A DNA stretch of 61,042 nt, from the NCBI GenBank assembly GCA_945861965.1, contig CAMAWM010000011.1, forward strand, positions 1 through 61,042. Reading direction: 5' to 3'. This document shows positions 38,089 through 46,876 of this stretch, piece after piece. Source of the stretch: Chitinophaga pinensis (GTDB lineage Bacteria > Bacteroidota > Bacteroidia > UKL13-3). The notes beneath the pieces are model-generated. The model saw nothing but the letters and a program-made list of their open reading frames with translations, ran no database searches and was not told the origin of the DNA. Made by a program: the position numbers and the translations under genes. Position 1 is the first letter of the stretch, and every line of letters begins with the position of its first letter.

Positions 38089-39072
38089 TCAAATAGTTAA
38101 TAGACTGCAACCTCTCAAATCGCTATTGTCTAACCTACCTAAAACTTCAAATGTTTCATCGTCAAAAACTTTTCCAATGTCCGAAGTTTTCAAAAAACAG
38201 CAAGAGTAAATATTAGCCAAGTCAATTACATTTATAATACCATTTTTAGCGTTTTGAGTTTTAGAAAATACATCGTTTATTTCAGTAGTAAATACTTTCA
38301 CCCATGGCGGGGATTCAAATTTTCCATCTTGTTTTGCGTAAGCCTGACTTAGCATTTCTGTCATTCCATATTCTGAATGAATGTTTGAAACACGAAATGA
38401 TTTTTTTAAATATTCGTGCACTTCAGGTCGTGTAATTTCTTTTCTTCTTCCTTTCATGCCACCGGTTTCCATAACTATCAACTCAGGAAAATCAATTGAA
38501 TATTCTTCTACAAAATCTAACAATGCAAAAGTAGCACCCAGCAAAATTGTTTTCTGGTTTTGTGCTTTTAGTTGCATTAAATTTTGTTTCAAATTATCAA
38601 ATTCATTCAAATAAAATCCACTTAGTTTATGCTTGCTTGTTGTAATTAATTGTTTGCACATGTACACAAGCGAAGAGTTTTCTCGTTCGAGATACGAAGG
38701 AAGCAATGCCAGAAAACAATAGGTTTCTATATCGCCATAAAAGAGTTCAAATCCCTTAAAAAAACTCTTTTTATAAATTTCAATGTCGGCAACAAAATGT
38801 TTGCTTTTAGTTTCTCCGCTGCTTTCAAAAATTATTTCCGACTTCTTTTGGTTTAAAAGGATTGATTTATTTTTAAAAAACTCGATAGGAATAAATGGAA
38901 TCTGCGAAAGATTTTTAATAGTATTGTTATCCAATACGCCAACAAGTTTGCAATATTCATTGTACACATCGTTGTTGTTGTATTGATAATGAAAAGCATC
39001 CAATGCTAATTCGTCAAAATTTTTTAACTTTGAACTGAAAATGCAGTTTATGAATTTTTTTATGTCAAACAT
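38089..39072 (-). CDS. LuxE/PaaK-family acyl-protein synthetase-like enzyme
   Basis: 327 residues. The adenylating motif is FESSGETKSKH, close to the FxSSGTTG-type motif of LuxE; later segments KTILLGATFALLDF, VMETGGMKGRRKE and HSEYGMTEMLSQAYA also match LuxE-like proteins. In luminous bacteria LuxE activates fatty acid with ATP and passes it to the reductase; no lux genes are here, so it more likely activates an acyl group for surface-polymer or lipid synthesis. Divergent from the lipoprotein gene. Confidence 0.85.
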   Translation of the reverse strand: MFDIKKFINCIFSSKLKNFDELALDAFHYQYNNNDVYNEYCKLVGVLDNNTIKNLSQIPFIPIEFFKNKSILLNQKKSEIIFESSGETKSKHFVADIEIYKKSFFKGFELFYGDIETYCFLALLPSYLERENSSLVYMCKQLITTSKHKLSGFYLNEFDNLKQNLMQLKAQNQKTILLGATFALLDFVEEYSIDFPELIVMETGGMKGRRKEITRPEVHEYLKKSFRVSNIHSEYGMTEMLSQAYAKQDGKFESPPWVKVFTTEINDVFSKTQNAKNGIINVIDLANIYSCCFLKTSDIGKVFDDETFEVLGRLDNSDLRGCSLLTI

Positions 39073-39097
39073 TTTTTATGCAACAAGAAATTATTTT

Positions 39098-39625
39098 ATG
39101 CTCTTGTTTTGTTTTTTTGTTTTGATTGGAGCATGCAAAGAAAAAGAAATTTATCCGGCTATTCCCAGCATTCAATATAAATCGGCATACTTTATTTCTG
39201 GCTCAAATGGAAAAGATTCATTAATGAAACTGATTTTTACATTTAAAGATGGAGATGGAGATATTGGATTAAAAAATGAGGATACACTTTCTCCATTTAA
39301 TCCTGTTTTTGATTCAACAAACAAAAGTCTAAATCCATACTATTTTAATTTATATGTAAATTATACGCATAAAATAAATGGCGTTTTTGAACCTTTTATT
39401 TTTCCATTCACTACCGATTCTCTCAATTACCAATATCGAATTCAGTATTTAACTCCAGACGGAAGACACAAAGCCATTCGTGGCGACATTGAAGTGATGC
39501 TTGTGCCAGCACCAATTTTTAGCACAGCAATTTACGACACTGCAAAATATTCGTTTTATATTTACGATCGCGCCTTGAACAAAAGCAACAATACAGAAAC
39601 GCCCCCATTGGTTTGGAGACGTTAA
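39098..39625 (+). CDS. Putative lipoprotein, unknown function
   Basis: About 175 residues. It starts MLLFCFFVLIGACKEKE, a lipoprotein signal with the lipobox IGAC. The middle contains FTFKDGDGDIGL, a Gly/Asp motif common in Bacteroidota lipoproteins of unknown role (calcium binding is possible but not shown). I chose ATG at 39098 because it places the lipobox correctly and avoids overlap with the divergent LuxE-like gene; an ATG at 39062 would overlap it. Confidence 0.7.
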   Translation: MLLFCFFVLIGACKEKEIYPAIPSIQYKSAYFISGSNGKDSLMKLIFTFKDGDGDIGLKNEDTLSPFNPVFDSTNKSLNPYYFNLYVNYTHKINGVFEPFIFPFTTDSLNYQYRIQYLTPDGRHKAIRGDIEVMLVPAPIFSTAIYDTAKYSFYIYDRALNKSNNTETPPLVWRR

Positions 39626-39649
39626 TTCAATATTTAATGTATTCGTGAT

Positions 39650-39916
39650 TTAAAATTCATCATCGTCATCGTCATCAAAATCTTCGTATGAAGTTTCTTT
39701 AATTTTTATTTCTTTGTCGTCAATATCTTCTTCTCCCTGATCGTCTTGATCTACATCGTTATAATCATCTACTTTCTTTTCATCATCATCAGCGTCTAAA
39801 TCATCGTCTTCCAAATCCTCCAAATTTTTATTCTTGTTCATATGAATTTCATGTCTGTTAGCTTCAGAAAAAATGCTTTGTGCAAGTTCGGTAGCAGATA
39901 TTGATTTCACTTTCAT
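39650..39916 (-). CDS. Highly acidic small protein, unknown function
   Basis: 88 residues. The first ~30 residues look ordinary (SATELAQSIFSEANRHEIHMNKN); the remaining two thirds are dominated by Asp and Glu, including runs DDDLDADDDE and FDDDDDDEF at the end. No signal peptide or membrane segment. Such tails resemble intrinsically disordered nucleic-acid-mimic or chaperone segments. I do not recognise a family, and low complexity makes the coding call less certain, although the frame is closed and the start is a clean ATG. Confidence 0.6.
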   Translation of the reverse strand: MKVKSISATELAQSIFSEANRHEIHMNKNKNLEDLEDDDLDADDDEKKVDDYNDVDQDDQGEEDIDDKEIKIKETSYEDFDDDDDDEF

Positions 39917-40156
39917 TTTTTTATAAAACTTAAATGCAGTACAAATTTAAAAATAATTTTTTTTATAAACGAAAAGATTTTTAATAAAGATTTCTGCGTG
40001 TAAAATAAATTTACAGAAGATTAAAAAGCAAGTATTTTTCAAACTATTTTTTTTGATTTATTTATAATTGTTCTAAAAAAAGAAATGATAAGAAACAAGC
40101 AGTGTAAGTTATTTAAAAACTTTTTATAGTTTAGCCTCCTAAAAATTAATATTATT

Positions 40157-41257
40157 TTGAAAATAGCAGTTTTAAAAGAAACACGCCAAAACGAAAATCG
40201 TGTAGCATTAACGCCCAGTGTTTGTTCGCAATTAATTAAACAAGGTTTTGAATGTTTGGTTGAGCAAGGAGCTGGCTATAATTCAAATTTTGATGATTCG
40301 GTTTATGAAAATGCGGCTTGTAAAATAGTTTCAAAAGAAGAAGCATTGACCACAGCGCAAATTGTAATTAAGGTGAATCCCCTAAGCGATGAGGAAATAA
40401 ATACAATAAAAGAAGGAGCGGCATGCATTTCTTATTTATATGCATCAACACATCCCGAATTGGTCCAAAAACTAGCAGCCAAAAATATTTCTGCATTTTC
40501 GATGGACGCAATTCCGCGAATAAGCCGAGCGCAGAATATGGATGCACTAAGTTCACAAGGAAATCTTGCTGGATACAAAGCGGTTATTTTAGGCGCAAAT
40601 CATTTGTGTAAAATTTTTCCTTTAATGATGACAGCGGCTGGTACAATTACCCCTTCGCGCGTTTTAATTTATGGCGCTGGTGTTGCAGGTTTGCAAGCCG
40701 TTGCTACAGCTAAACGATTGGGCGCAATTGTAGAATGTACAGATGTTAGGCCTGATACCAAAGAACAAGTTGAATCATTGGGAGCTAAATTTATTCAAGT
40801 AAATACAGAAGAGGTTGCTAAAGTAGAAGGTGGTTATGCCAAAGAAGTTTCTGAAGATTATTTACAAAAACAAAAAGAAGCGGTAGACAAAAGTTTGTTT
40901 CAGGCCGATTTGGTAATTGCTACTGCATTGGTAATGGGTAAAAAAGCGCCTGTTTTGATCACCGAAGCGCAAGTTAAAAAAATGAAATTAGGAAGCGTAA
41001 TTGTTGATATGGCAGTTGAACAAGGCGGAAACTGCACACTCAGCGAACACGATAAAGTGATTACTAAATATGGAGTTACCATAGTTGGCAAAAGCGATTT
41101 TGCCTCATCATTAGCGCAAAATGCAAGCGAACTTTTTGCAAAAAACATCCAAAACCTACTCATACATCTTGCAACTAAAGATGGTTTTAAATGGGAAATG
41201 GAGGAAGAAATTACCAAAGGAACTTTAATTACTCATCAAGGAAAAATTTTAAAATAA
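40157..41257 (+). CDS. pntAA: NAD(P) transhydrogenase subunit alpha, part 1
   Basis: 366 residues: the cytoplasmic NAD(H)-binding domain I of proton-translocating transhydrogenase. It begins MKIAVLKETRQNENRVALTPS, the family N-terminus, translated from a TTG codon at 40157; no ATG lies close by in frame. The NAD loop is LIYGAGVAGLQAVATAKRLGA, with DVRPDTKEQVESLGA after it. The three-gene split (AA, AB, B) is the usual Bacteroidota form. The 240-bp spacer 39917-40156 shows no gene or recognisable structure. Confidence 0.95.
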   Translation: MKIAVLKETRQNENRVALTPSVCSQLIKQGFECLVEQGAGYNSNFDDSVYENAACKIVSKEEALTTAQIVIKVNPLSDEEINTIKEGAACISYLYASTHPELVQKLAAKNISAFSMDAIPRISRAQNMDALSSQGNLAGYKAVILGANHLCKIFPLMMTAAGTITPSRVLIYGAGVAGLQAVATAKRLGAIVECTDVRPDTKEQVESLGAKFIQVNTEEVAKVEGGYAKEVSEDYLQKQKEAVDKSLFQADLVIATALVMGKKAPVLITEAQVKKMKLGSVIVDMAVEQGGNCTLSEHDKVITKYGVTIVGKSDFASSLAQNASELFAKNIQNLLIHLATKDGFKWEMEEEITKGTLITHQGKILK

Positions 41258-41272
41258 ATTAATACTAAAAAT

Positions 41273-41575
41273 ATGGAAACGGTTTTTGCTTTTGTAACAA
41301 ATCATCTCGAAATGTTCTATTTAGTTATACTTATGATTTTTGTAGGTATTGAGCTTATTGGACATGTTCCTTCAGTGCTTCATACTCCATTAATGAGCGG
41401 AGCCAATGCCATTCATGGCGTTGTTATTATCGGTTCAATCATAGTTATGGGACAAGCAAAAGAGACCTCGTCTTTAATTCTTGGTTTTCTTGCAGTTGTA
41501 CTTGGGACATTAAATGTGGTTGGTGGATTTGTAGTTACCGACAGAATGCTTGAAATGTTCAAAAAGAAGAAATAG
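41273..41575 (+). CDS. pntAB: NAD(P) transhydrogenase subunit alpha, part 2
   Basis: A 100-residue membrane subunit with three hydrophobic helices (about 16-36, 46-62, 65-88). The LHTPLMSGANAIHGVVIIG stretch is the conserved membrane-domain II motif, including the GxNAIHG segment. It forms part of the proton channel with PntB. It starts 15 bases after pntAA; a foreign element separates it from pntB. Confidence 0.93.
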   Translation: METVFAFVTNHLEMFYLVILMIFVGIELIGHVPSVLHTPLMSGANAIHGVVIIGSIIVMGQAKETSSLILGFLAVVLGTLNVVGGFVVTDRMLEMFKKKK

Positions 41576-41601
41576 GGGTTAGTTGATGGTTGTTAGAAAA
41601 C

Positions 41602-42067
41602 AATATTGAATATCGAATAAGAAATGTTGAAGTAAAAAACAACTAAAATGCAAAATAACGAATTGAATGAAAAAAGGAAGTTTGACTTAGAAGATAGGTT
41701 AATTGATTTTGCAATTAAAGTTATTGAAATAGTTGAATTAATACCTTCTTCAAGAGCAGGGAGTCATATTGCAGGGCAGTTAGTAAGAAGTGGAACATCA
41801 CCAGCATTGAATTATGGTGAAGCACAAAGTGCAGAATCAAGAAGTGATTTCATACATAAAATGAAAATATGTTTGAAAGAATTGAGAGAAACAAAAATTA
41901 GTTTAAAAATTATCTATAAAAAACCACTAGTAATAGAATTAGAAATAGTACAAAAATTGATAACTGAAAATGACGAATTAATATCCATTTTTATGAAAAG
42001 TGTCTCAACGGCTACCGAAAATAAAAAAACTTCATAATTTATTATTCCTTATTCAGTGTTTGATATT
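41602..42067 (+). mobile_element. IVS-like element: inverted-repeat-flanked four-helix-bundle gene inside the pnt operon
   Basis: A 466-bp insertion between pntAB and pntB. Its ends form a long RNA stem when transcribed: 41602-41626 (AATATTGAATATCGAATAAG...) pairs with 42043-42067 (TATTCCTTATTCAGTGTTTG...), about 25 positions with only two non-pairs if G-U wobbles are allowed, and a few more pairs inward. The loop encodes an S23-type four-helix-bundle protein. This is the architecture of intervening sequences in 23S rRNA, which RNase III excises. Here the host is an mRNA, so the element may be a mobile IVS relative that tolerates or exploits processing. The boundaries are inferred from the repeats. 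Confidence 0.65.
41648..42037 (+). CDS. Four-helix-bundle protein (23S rRNA intervening-sequence protein family, S23/IVP)
   Basis: 129 residues, all helical. The segments LEDRLIDFAIKVIEIVELIPSS, HIAGQLVRSGTSPALNYGEAQ, SRSDFIHKMKICLKELRET and AENDELISIFMKS-like end agree with the S23/IVP family, relatives of which (bAvd) bind RNA or assist diversity-generating retroelements. The gene is enclosed by inverted repeats and interrupts pntAB-pntB, although it leaves all reading frames intact. Its base composition is similar to the neighbours. Function of the free protein is unknown. Confidence 0.85.
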   Translation: MQNNELNEKRKFDLEDRLIDFAIKVIEIVELIPSSRAGSHIAGQLVRSGTSPALNYGEAQSAESRSDFIHKMKICLKELRETKISLKIIYKKPLVIELEIVQKLITENDELISIFMKSVSTATENKKTS

Positions 42068-42082
42068 AAATAAAAAAGAAAA

Positions 42083-43540
42083 ATGGAAAACAACATTCTA
42101 CAAATAATCTACTTAATTGCCTCAGTTACTTTTATACTTGGTTTAAAATACTTGGGCAATCCTGGCACTGCTCGAAAGGGAAATTTGATTGCCGCTTTTG
42201 GAATGGCACTTGCAATTTTTGCAACCATTTTTTTGTATAAAAACGAAGAGGGGAATAACCTTGGAAATCTTCAATATATTTTTGGAGGGATCTTACTAGG
42301 AACTATTATTGGTTGGCTTGCAGCCAAAAAAGTGCAGATGACAGCCATGCCCGAAATGGTAAGCTTATTTAATGGAATGGGAGGCGCTTGTGCCATGTTA
42401 ATTTCTGCTATCGAATTTAATCACATAATAACTTCGCTAAATGAAGCTCCAGCATTTTTTTTGCTAGTACTTGGCGAAAACGGATTTAATCCATTTGCAG
42501 GAATATTGTTAACCATTATCACAGGCCTTGTTATTGGTTCAGTTTCATTTGCCGGAAGTATAATAGCTTGGGGTAAACTTAGCGGAAAAGTAAAAGACAA
42601 GTCTTTTCCGTTTCAACAATTTATAAACGTAGGAATGCTTTTAGTAATTCTGTTTTTTTCATATCAAGTTGTTGCAATGAAATCAGAACAATTTGTAACA
42701 ATATTTTATTTAGTTTGGTTTCTTGCACTGCTTTATGGGGTGTTATTTGTGTTGCCGATTGGCGGTGCCGATATGCCTGTCGTCATTTCATTGTTAAACT
42801 CTTTTACAGGAGTTGCAGCTGCTTGCGGTGGGTTTTTATACGACAACAAAGTAATGTTAGTTGGTGGAATTTTAGTTGGTTCGGCAGGTACACTTTTAAC
42901 CATAGTAATGTGCAAAGCCATGAATCGATCTTTGTTAAATGTATTGATTGGAAATTTTGGTGGAAGCGCAAAAGGCGAAGCATTAACTTCAGCTTCTTTT
43001 CAAGGATCTGTAAAAGAAGTGAAAGCAAGCGATGCTGCGATTTTAATGAAATACGCCAAAAAAGTAATCATCGTTCCTGGTTACGGTTTGGCTGTTGCAC
43101 AAGCACAACATGTTGTTCATGATTTGGAAAATTTATTAGAGAGCGAAGGTGTAGAAGTAAAATATGCAATCCATCCTGTTGCCGGAAGAATGCCAGGACA
43201 TATGAATGTATTGTTGGCAGAAAGCAATGTTAGCTACGATAAATTAATAGAGATGGAACAAGTAAATCCTGAATTTTCTACAACCGATGTTGTTTTAGTT
43301 GTTGGTGCAAACGATGTGGTAAATCCTGCCGCCAAAACGGATCCTTCTTCGCCAATTTACGGTATGCCAATATTGGAAGTTGAAAATGCTGCCCATGTTA
43401 TTGTAAATAAAAGAAGCATGAAAGCCGGTTATGCCGGAATTGAAAATGAATTATTCTACAAACCAAAAACCAGCATGTTATTTGGCGATGCTAAAAAAGC
43501 ATTGACCGAACTGGTAACGGAAATAAAAAACCTGGGATAG
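42083..43540 (+). CDS. pntB: NAD(P) transhydrogenase subunit beta
   Basis: 485 residues: about eight to nine membrane helices in the first 270 residues, then the NADP(H)-binding domain III (about 310-485) with GYGLAVAQAQHVVHDL, GRMPGHMNVLLAE, VVLVVGANDVVNPAA and a closing MLFGDAKK. With PntAA/PntAB it uses the proton gradient to make NADPH from NADH. It begins 15 bases after the end of the IVS-like element, so its mRNA may be separated from pntAA/AB by processing. Confidence 0.95.
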   Translation: MENNILQIIYLIASVTFILGLKYLGNPGTARKGNLIAAFGMALAIFATIFLYKNEEGNNLGNLQYIFGGILLGTIIGWLAAKKVQMTAMPEMVSLFNGMGGACAMLISAIEFNHIITSLNEAPAFFLLVLGENGFNPFAGILLTIITGLVIGSVSFAGSIIAWGKLSGKVKDKSFPFQQFINVGMLLVILFFSYQVVAMKSEQFVTIFYLVWFLALLYGVLFVLPIGGADMPVVISLLNSFTGVAAACGGFLYDNKVMLVGGILVGSAGTLLTIVMCKAMNRSLLNVLIGNFGGSAKGEALTSASFQGSVKEVKASDAAILMKYAKKVIIVPGYGLAVAQAQHVVHDLENLLESEGVEVKYAIHPVAGRMPGHMNVLLAESNVSYDKLIEMEQVNPEFSTTDVVLVVGANDVVNPAAKTDPSSPIYGMPILEVENAAHVIVNKRSMKAGYAGIENELFYKPKTSMLFGDAKKALTELVTEIKNLG

Positions 43541-43627
43541 TTCAAGTATTTTTCCCAAATAATTTTATTGAACGACTTAAAAATTTATTGCAAAAATTAG
43601 TTTTCCAAAACTGAAATTAAAATTACA

Positions 43628-43852
43628 TTTGCCTCGCTTTCGGTTTCCGATATTCAATATCGGAATGAAAAGGGAACACCGTGAAAAACGGAGACAGTAC
43701 CCGCTGCTGTAAGCACCTTTTGAGATTTATGATTGGATTTTTTCAAACTAAAACCTCAAGTTTTTACCTCTTCGTTGTCACTATTTCTCAAGTATCGAAA
43801 TGGGAAGGCAAGGTAAAAAAGGTGTAAGTCAGAAGACCTGCCGCATTGCAAA
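43628..43852 (+). promoter_or_regulatory. Cobalamin riboswitch
   Basis: A B12-sensing leader. Seen in order: a basal helix (TTTGC 43628-43632 with GCAAA 43848-43852), a perfect palindromic helix TTCCGATATTCAATATCGGAA (43645-43665), AAAGGGAACACCGTGAAAAACGG, CCCGCTGCTGTAAGC, TCACT...GAAATGGGAAGGC, and the B12 box-like AGTCAGAAGACCTGCC. These are the conserved elements of the class, as in other Bacteroidota. The expression platform before the btuB ATG (43853-43994) has no clear terminator, so control may act on translation. This leader fills most of the 454-bp gap 43541-43994. Confidence 0.9.
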
Positions 43853-43994
43853 ACAAAAAATCATTGCCGCTTTCGGGAAAAAAAGCAGATGATGCGATAG
43901 GTAAAATTTTGCTTTATTGATGCAATAAAAAACCCAATTCGTTTCGTTTATTTTTTTAACTGATGGCAATTTAATTGTTCGATTAAAATTTGTC

Positions 43995-45869
43995 ATGTTA
44001 AAATATTTTTTTACATATTGTATTTTGATGTTTTGTTTGTTGAGTGTTTTTGCTCAAAACAAAGTTGCGGATACTATCTATTTAAACGAAACAAATATTC
44101 AAACTTTTCGTGCCAAGCAATTTTTTATTGGAAGCAATCTTCAGTTGATCGACTCGCTTTCAAAAAGCACAAAACAACAACAATCTTTAAGTGAATTGTT
44201 AAATGAAAACGCAAGTGTTTTTATTCGCAACTACGGCAACGCAAGTTTATCGACAGCCAGTTTTAGAGGAAGCAATTCTTATCACACAGCGGTTTTATGG
44301 AATGGAATTAATTTGCAAAATCCGATGAACGGGCAAATTGATTTTTCGTTGATGCCAGTTTTTTTAAGCGATGAAATTACGATTCAATATGGCGGAAATG
44401 GTAGTTTGTTTGGCTCGGGTGCAGTTGGAGGAGTGGTGCATTTAAACGACAAGCCAAAATTTAATTCTGGATTTAAAAGCGAAATACTTTTAGGCGCAGC
44501 AAGTTTTGAAAACTTTCAGCAAGCAGTTAAAATTAGTTACGGAAACAATACATTTTATACATCAACAAAAGTTTTAAATCAAAATGCAGCAAACAATTTC
44601 AATTACATTTATAAGGAGAAAGAATTTAATCAAACACATGCAGGTTTTGTTGCACAAGGATTTCAGCAACAGATAAGTTTATTATTAAAAAAACAAAAAC
44701 AACTGACTATTTATGCTTGGTGGCAACGTAACGAAAGAGATATTCCTTCGGCACTGTTAACTACAAATATTCATTCAAAACAAAACGATGAAACCCAACG
44801 ATTGGCAATTGAATTTAAACAATCAAATAAAAAACATCTGATTAATTTTCGCACAGCATTGTTGAATGATGAATTGAATTATACAGACGACAATACAGCA
44901 AAACAAAAAAACAACAGCCGCGCATTCAACACGCAATTGGAAGATTTTATTTTTGTCAATTCAAAAAATAAAATTCATGTTGGCATCAACCATATTTTCG
45001 GTTCAGCTCAGGTTGATGGGTACGACAAAGAAATTTCGCAACACCGAATTTCGGCATTTGCTTTTTATCGTTCGGCATTTTTAACTAATAAAATCATCAG
45101 TGTTTTTGGTTTACGGCATGAATTGATCGATGGGAAATCTATTCCTGTTATGCCAAGTTATGGATTTGAAATTTTGTTAAATAAATTTAAATTTTTTGGA
45201 AATGTTTCTCGCAGTTATCGAATTCCAACCTTCAATGATTTGTATTGGAAAATAGGAGGAAATCCAAATTTGAAATCAGAAGAAGGGTGGAATCAAGAAT
45301 TAAGCTGTTTATTTAACACACAACATTCAGCAATTAATTTATCTGCTACTTTAACAGGATTTAATCGAAACATGAATGATTTGATTCAATGGTTGCCCGA
45401 TGCAGGAAATTATTGGACACCATTAAATGTTAGTAAAGTTTGGAGTCGTGGCAGCGAGTTTCAAACAAAAATAATTGGAGATTTATACAGCATAAAAATT
45501 ATTGCTGCATATTCTAACACCTATGTAATTTCAACTAACGCAGGCGAAACGGATAACAATTATCAAAAGCAATTGATTTACGTTCCGCGATGGAAACACA
45601 CTACAAATGTTTCTTTACTTTATAAAAAACACTATTTAAGATTTAACCAAAATTATGTCAGCACAATTTTTACTTCCTCAGACAACAATAGTTGGCTAAG
45701 TCCTTTTTATGTTTCAAATTTATTCTGCGGAACAGCTTTTTCATTAAAAAAATTGCAACTGAAAATCGCTGCTGGCATCAATAATTTATTGAATGAAAAC
45801 TACCAAGTAGTATTAAACCGACCGATGCCATTACGAAATTATCAATTATCAATAAACATAAATCTATAA
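43995..45869 (+). CDS. btuB: TonB-dependent outer-membrane receptor, BtuB-type (B12 uptake)
   Basis: 624 residues. Signal peptide ending near SVFAQ (about 21); plug domain with SELLNENASVFIRNYGNASLSTASFRGSNSYHT and GVVHLNDKP; then a barrel of about 500 residues ending in an aromatic-type strand (NYQLSININL). Its place directly behind a cobalamin riboswitch and before BtuG-like and T9SS surface proteins makes vitamin B12 (corrinoid) the likely ligand. It needs TonB-ExbBD; an exbB/exbD pair is at 59199-60279. Confidence 0.88.
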   Translation: MLKYFFTYCILMFCLLSVFAQNKVADTIYLNETNIQTFRAKQFFIGSNLQLIDSLSKSTKQQQSLSELLNENASVFIRNYGNASLSTASFRGSNSYHTAVLWNGINLQNPMNGQIDFSLMPVFLSDEITIQYGGNGSLFGSGAVGGVVHLNDKPKFNSGFKSEILLGAASFENFQQAVKISYGNNTFYTSTKVLNQNAANNFNYIYKEKEFNQTHAGFVAQGFQQQISLLLKKQKQLTIYAWWQRNERDIPSALLTTNIHSKQNDETQRLAIEFKQSNKKHLINFRTALLNDELNYTDDNTAKQKNNSRAFNTQLEDFIFVNSKNKIHVGINHIFGSAQVDGYDKEISQHRISAFAFYRSAFLTNKIISVFGLRHELIDGKSIPVMPSYGFEILLNKFKFFGNVSRSYRIPTFNDLYWKIGGNPNLKSEEGWNQELSCLFNTQHSAINLSATLTGFNRNMNDLIQWLPDAGNYWTPLNVSKVWSRGSEFQTKIIGDLYSIKIIAAYSNTYVISTNAGETDNNYQKQLIYVPRWKHTTNVSLLYKKHYLRFNQNYVSTIFTSSDNNSWLSPFYVSNLFCGTAFSLKKLQLKIAAGINNLLNENYQVVLNRPMPLRNYQLSININL

Positions 45870-45882
45870 TAAATAAATAAAC

Positions 45883-46866
45883 ATGAATTCAATTCTAAAA
45901 AAAATCAAAACAACGGTTATTGTAGTTGCAATAACAGCGAGCGCCAATTCGCAAACAGTTTCAACATTTGAAAACTTTAATCTTTTACCAGATTCATTTA
46001 TTGACGGAAGATTAATTAATCCTGGAAATTCAATTAGTTTTCAAAGTGGCAATGCATCGTTTTCAAATTTTTACGACTCATCTTTTGGTGGGTTTTGGGG
46101 AAGTGGTTTTGCGATTTCTAGTATGCGCGATACGGTTTCTTCGTCATTCGTAAATCAATTTAGTTCGGCAAACGGAAGCGGCCACAATTCTATTTCTTAC
46201 ACAGTTTTTCAAAGAGAAGGAACAGTAAAATTAATTTCAAACGCAAGCGGAAAACAAATCAAAGGTTTTTACATTAATAACTCAACTTATTCATACCTGA
46301 GTATGAAAAATGGCGATGCATTTGCTAAAAAATTTGGTGGTTTAAGTGGCAACGATCCTGATTGGTTTTTGCTTACAATTAAAGGATGGAAAAGCGGAGC
46401 AACTTTATCCGATTCAGTTAATTTTTATCTTGCCGATTTGCGAAATGCAGACAACAGCAAAGACTACATTTTGAAAAATTGGACTTGGGTAAATTTACTA
46501 AATCTGGGAAATGTTGACAGCATTTCGTTTGTTTTAAGTTCGTCAGATAATGGAACTTTTGGAATGAATACGCCTGCTTATTTTTGTATCGATAATTTTA
46601 CAACGCAAGATATTGGAGTTGCTGTGAAAACCGTTTTGAATAATTCAGATGTTAGAATTTATCCAAACCCGGTTTCTGATTTTTTGAGTATCGAAACCGA
46701 AAAAATAAATCCTGTTTCGATTGAAGTTTATGATGTTTGTGGAAATAAAATAATGGATGTTATTTCATCAAATAAAATTGACGTTTCTATGCTTAAAAGT
46801 GGAGTTTATTTTTTGAAAATAAATGGCATTGAAAATTTAATTATCTCAAAATTTATTAAAGAATAA
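45883..46866 (+). CDS. DUF4465-like secreted protein with T9SS sorting domain
   Basis: 327 residues: signal peptide ending near ANSQ, a DUF4465-type body (FENFNLLPDSFIDG, WGSGFAISSMRD, GSGHNSISYTVFQ, FYINNSTYSYLSMKNGD) and a C-terminal T9SS type A domain (IYPNPVSDFLSIE ... GVYFLKIN). DUF4465 proteins recur in B12 uptake loci of Bacteroidota; a role in binding or transferring B12 at the surface is inferred from the locus. It is 13 bases after btuB, so under the same riboswitch. Confidence 0.82.
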   Translation: MNSILKKIKTTVIVVAITASANSQTVSTFENFNLLPDSFIDGRLINPGNSISFQSGNASFSNFYDSSFGGFWGSGFAISSMRDTVSSSFVNQFSSANGSGHNSISYTVFQREGTVKLISNASGKQIKGFYINNSTYSYLSMKNGDAFAKKFGGLSGNDPDWFLLTIKGWKSGATLSDSVNFYLADLRNADNSKDYILKNWTWVNLLNLGNVDSISFVLSSSDNGTFGMNTPAYFCIDNFTTQDIGVAVKTVLNNSDVRIYPNPVSDFLSIETEKINPVSIEVYDVCGNKIMDVISSNKIDVSMLKSGVYFLKINGIENLIISKFIKE

Positions 46867-46876
46867 TTTATAAAAA

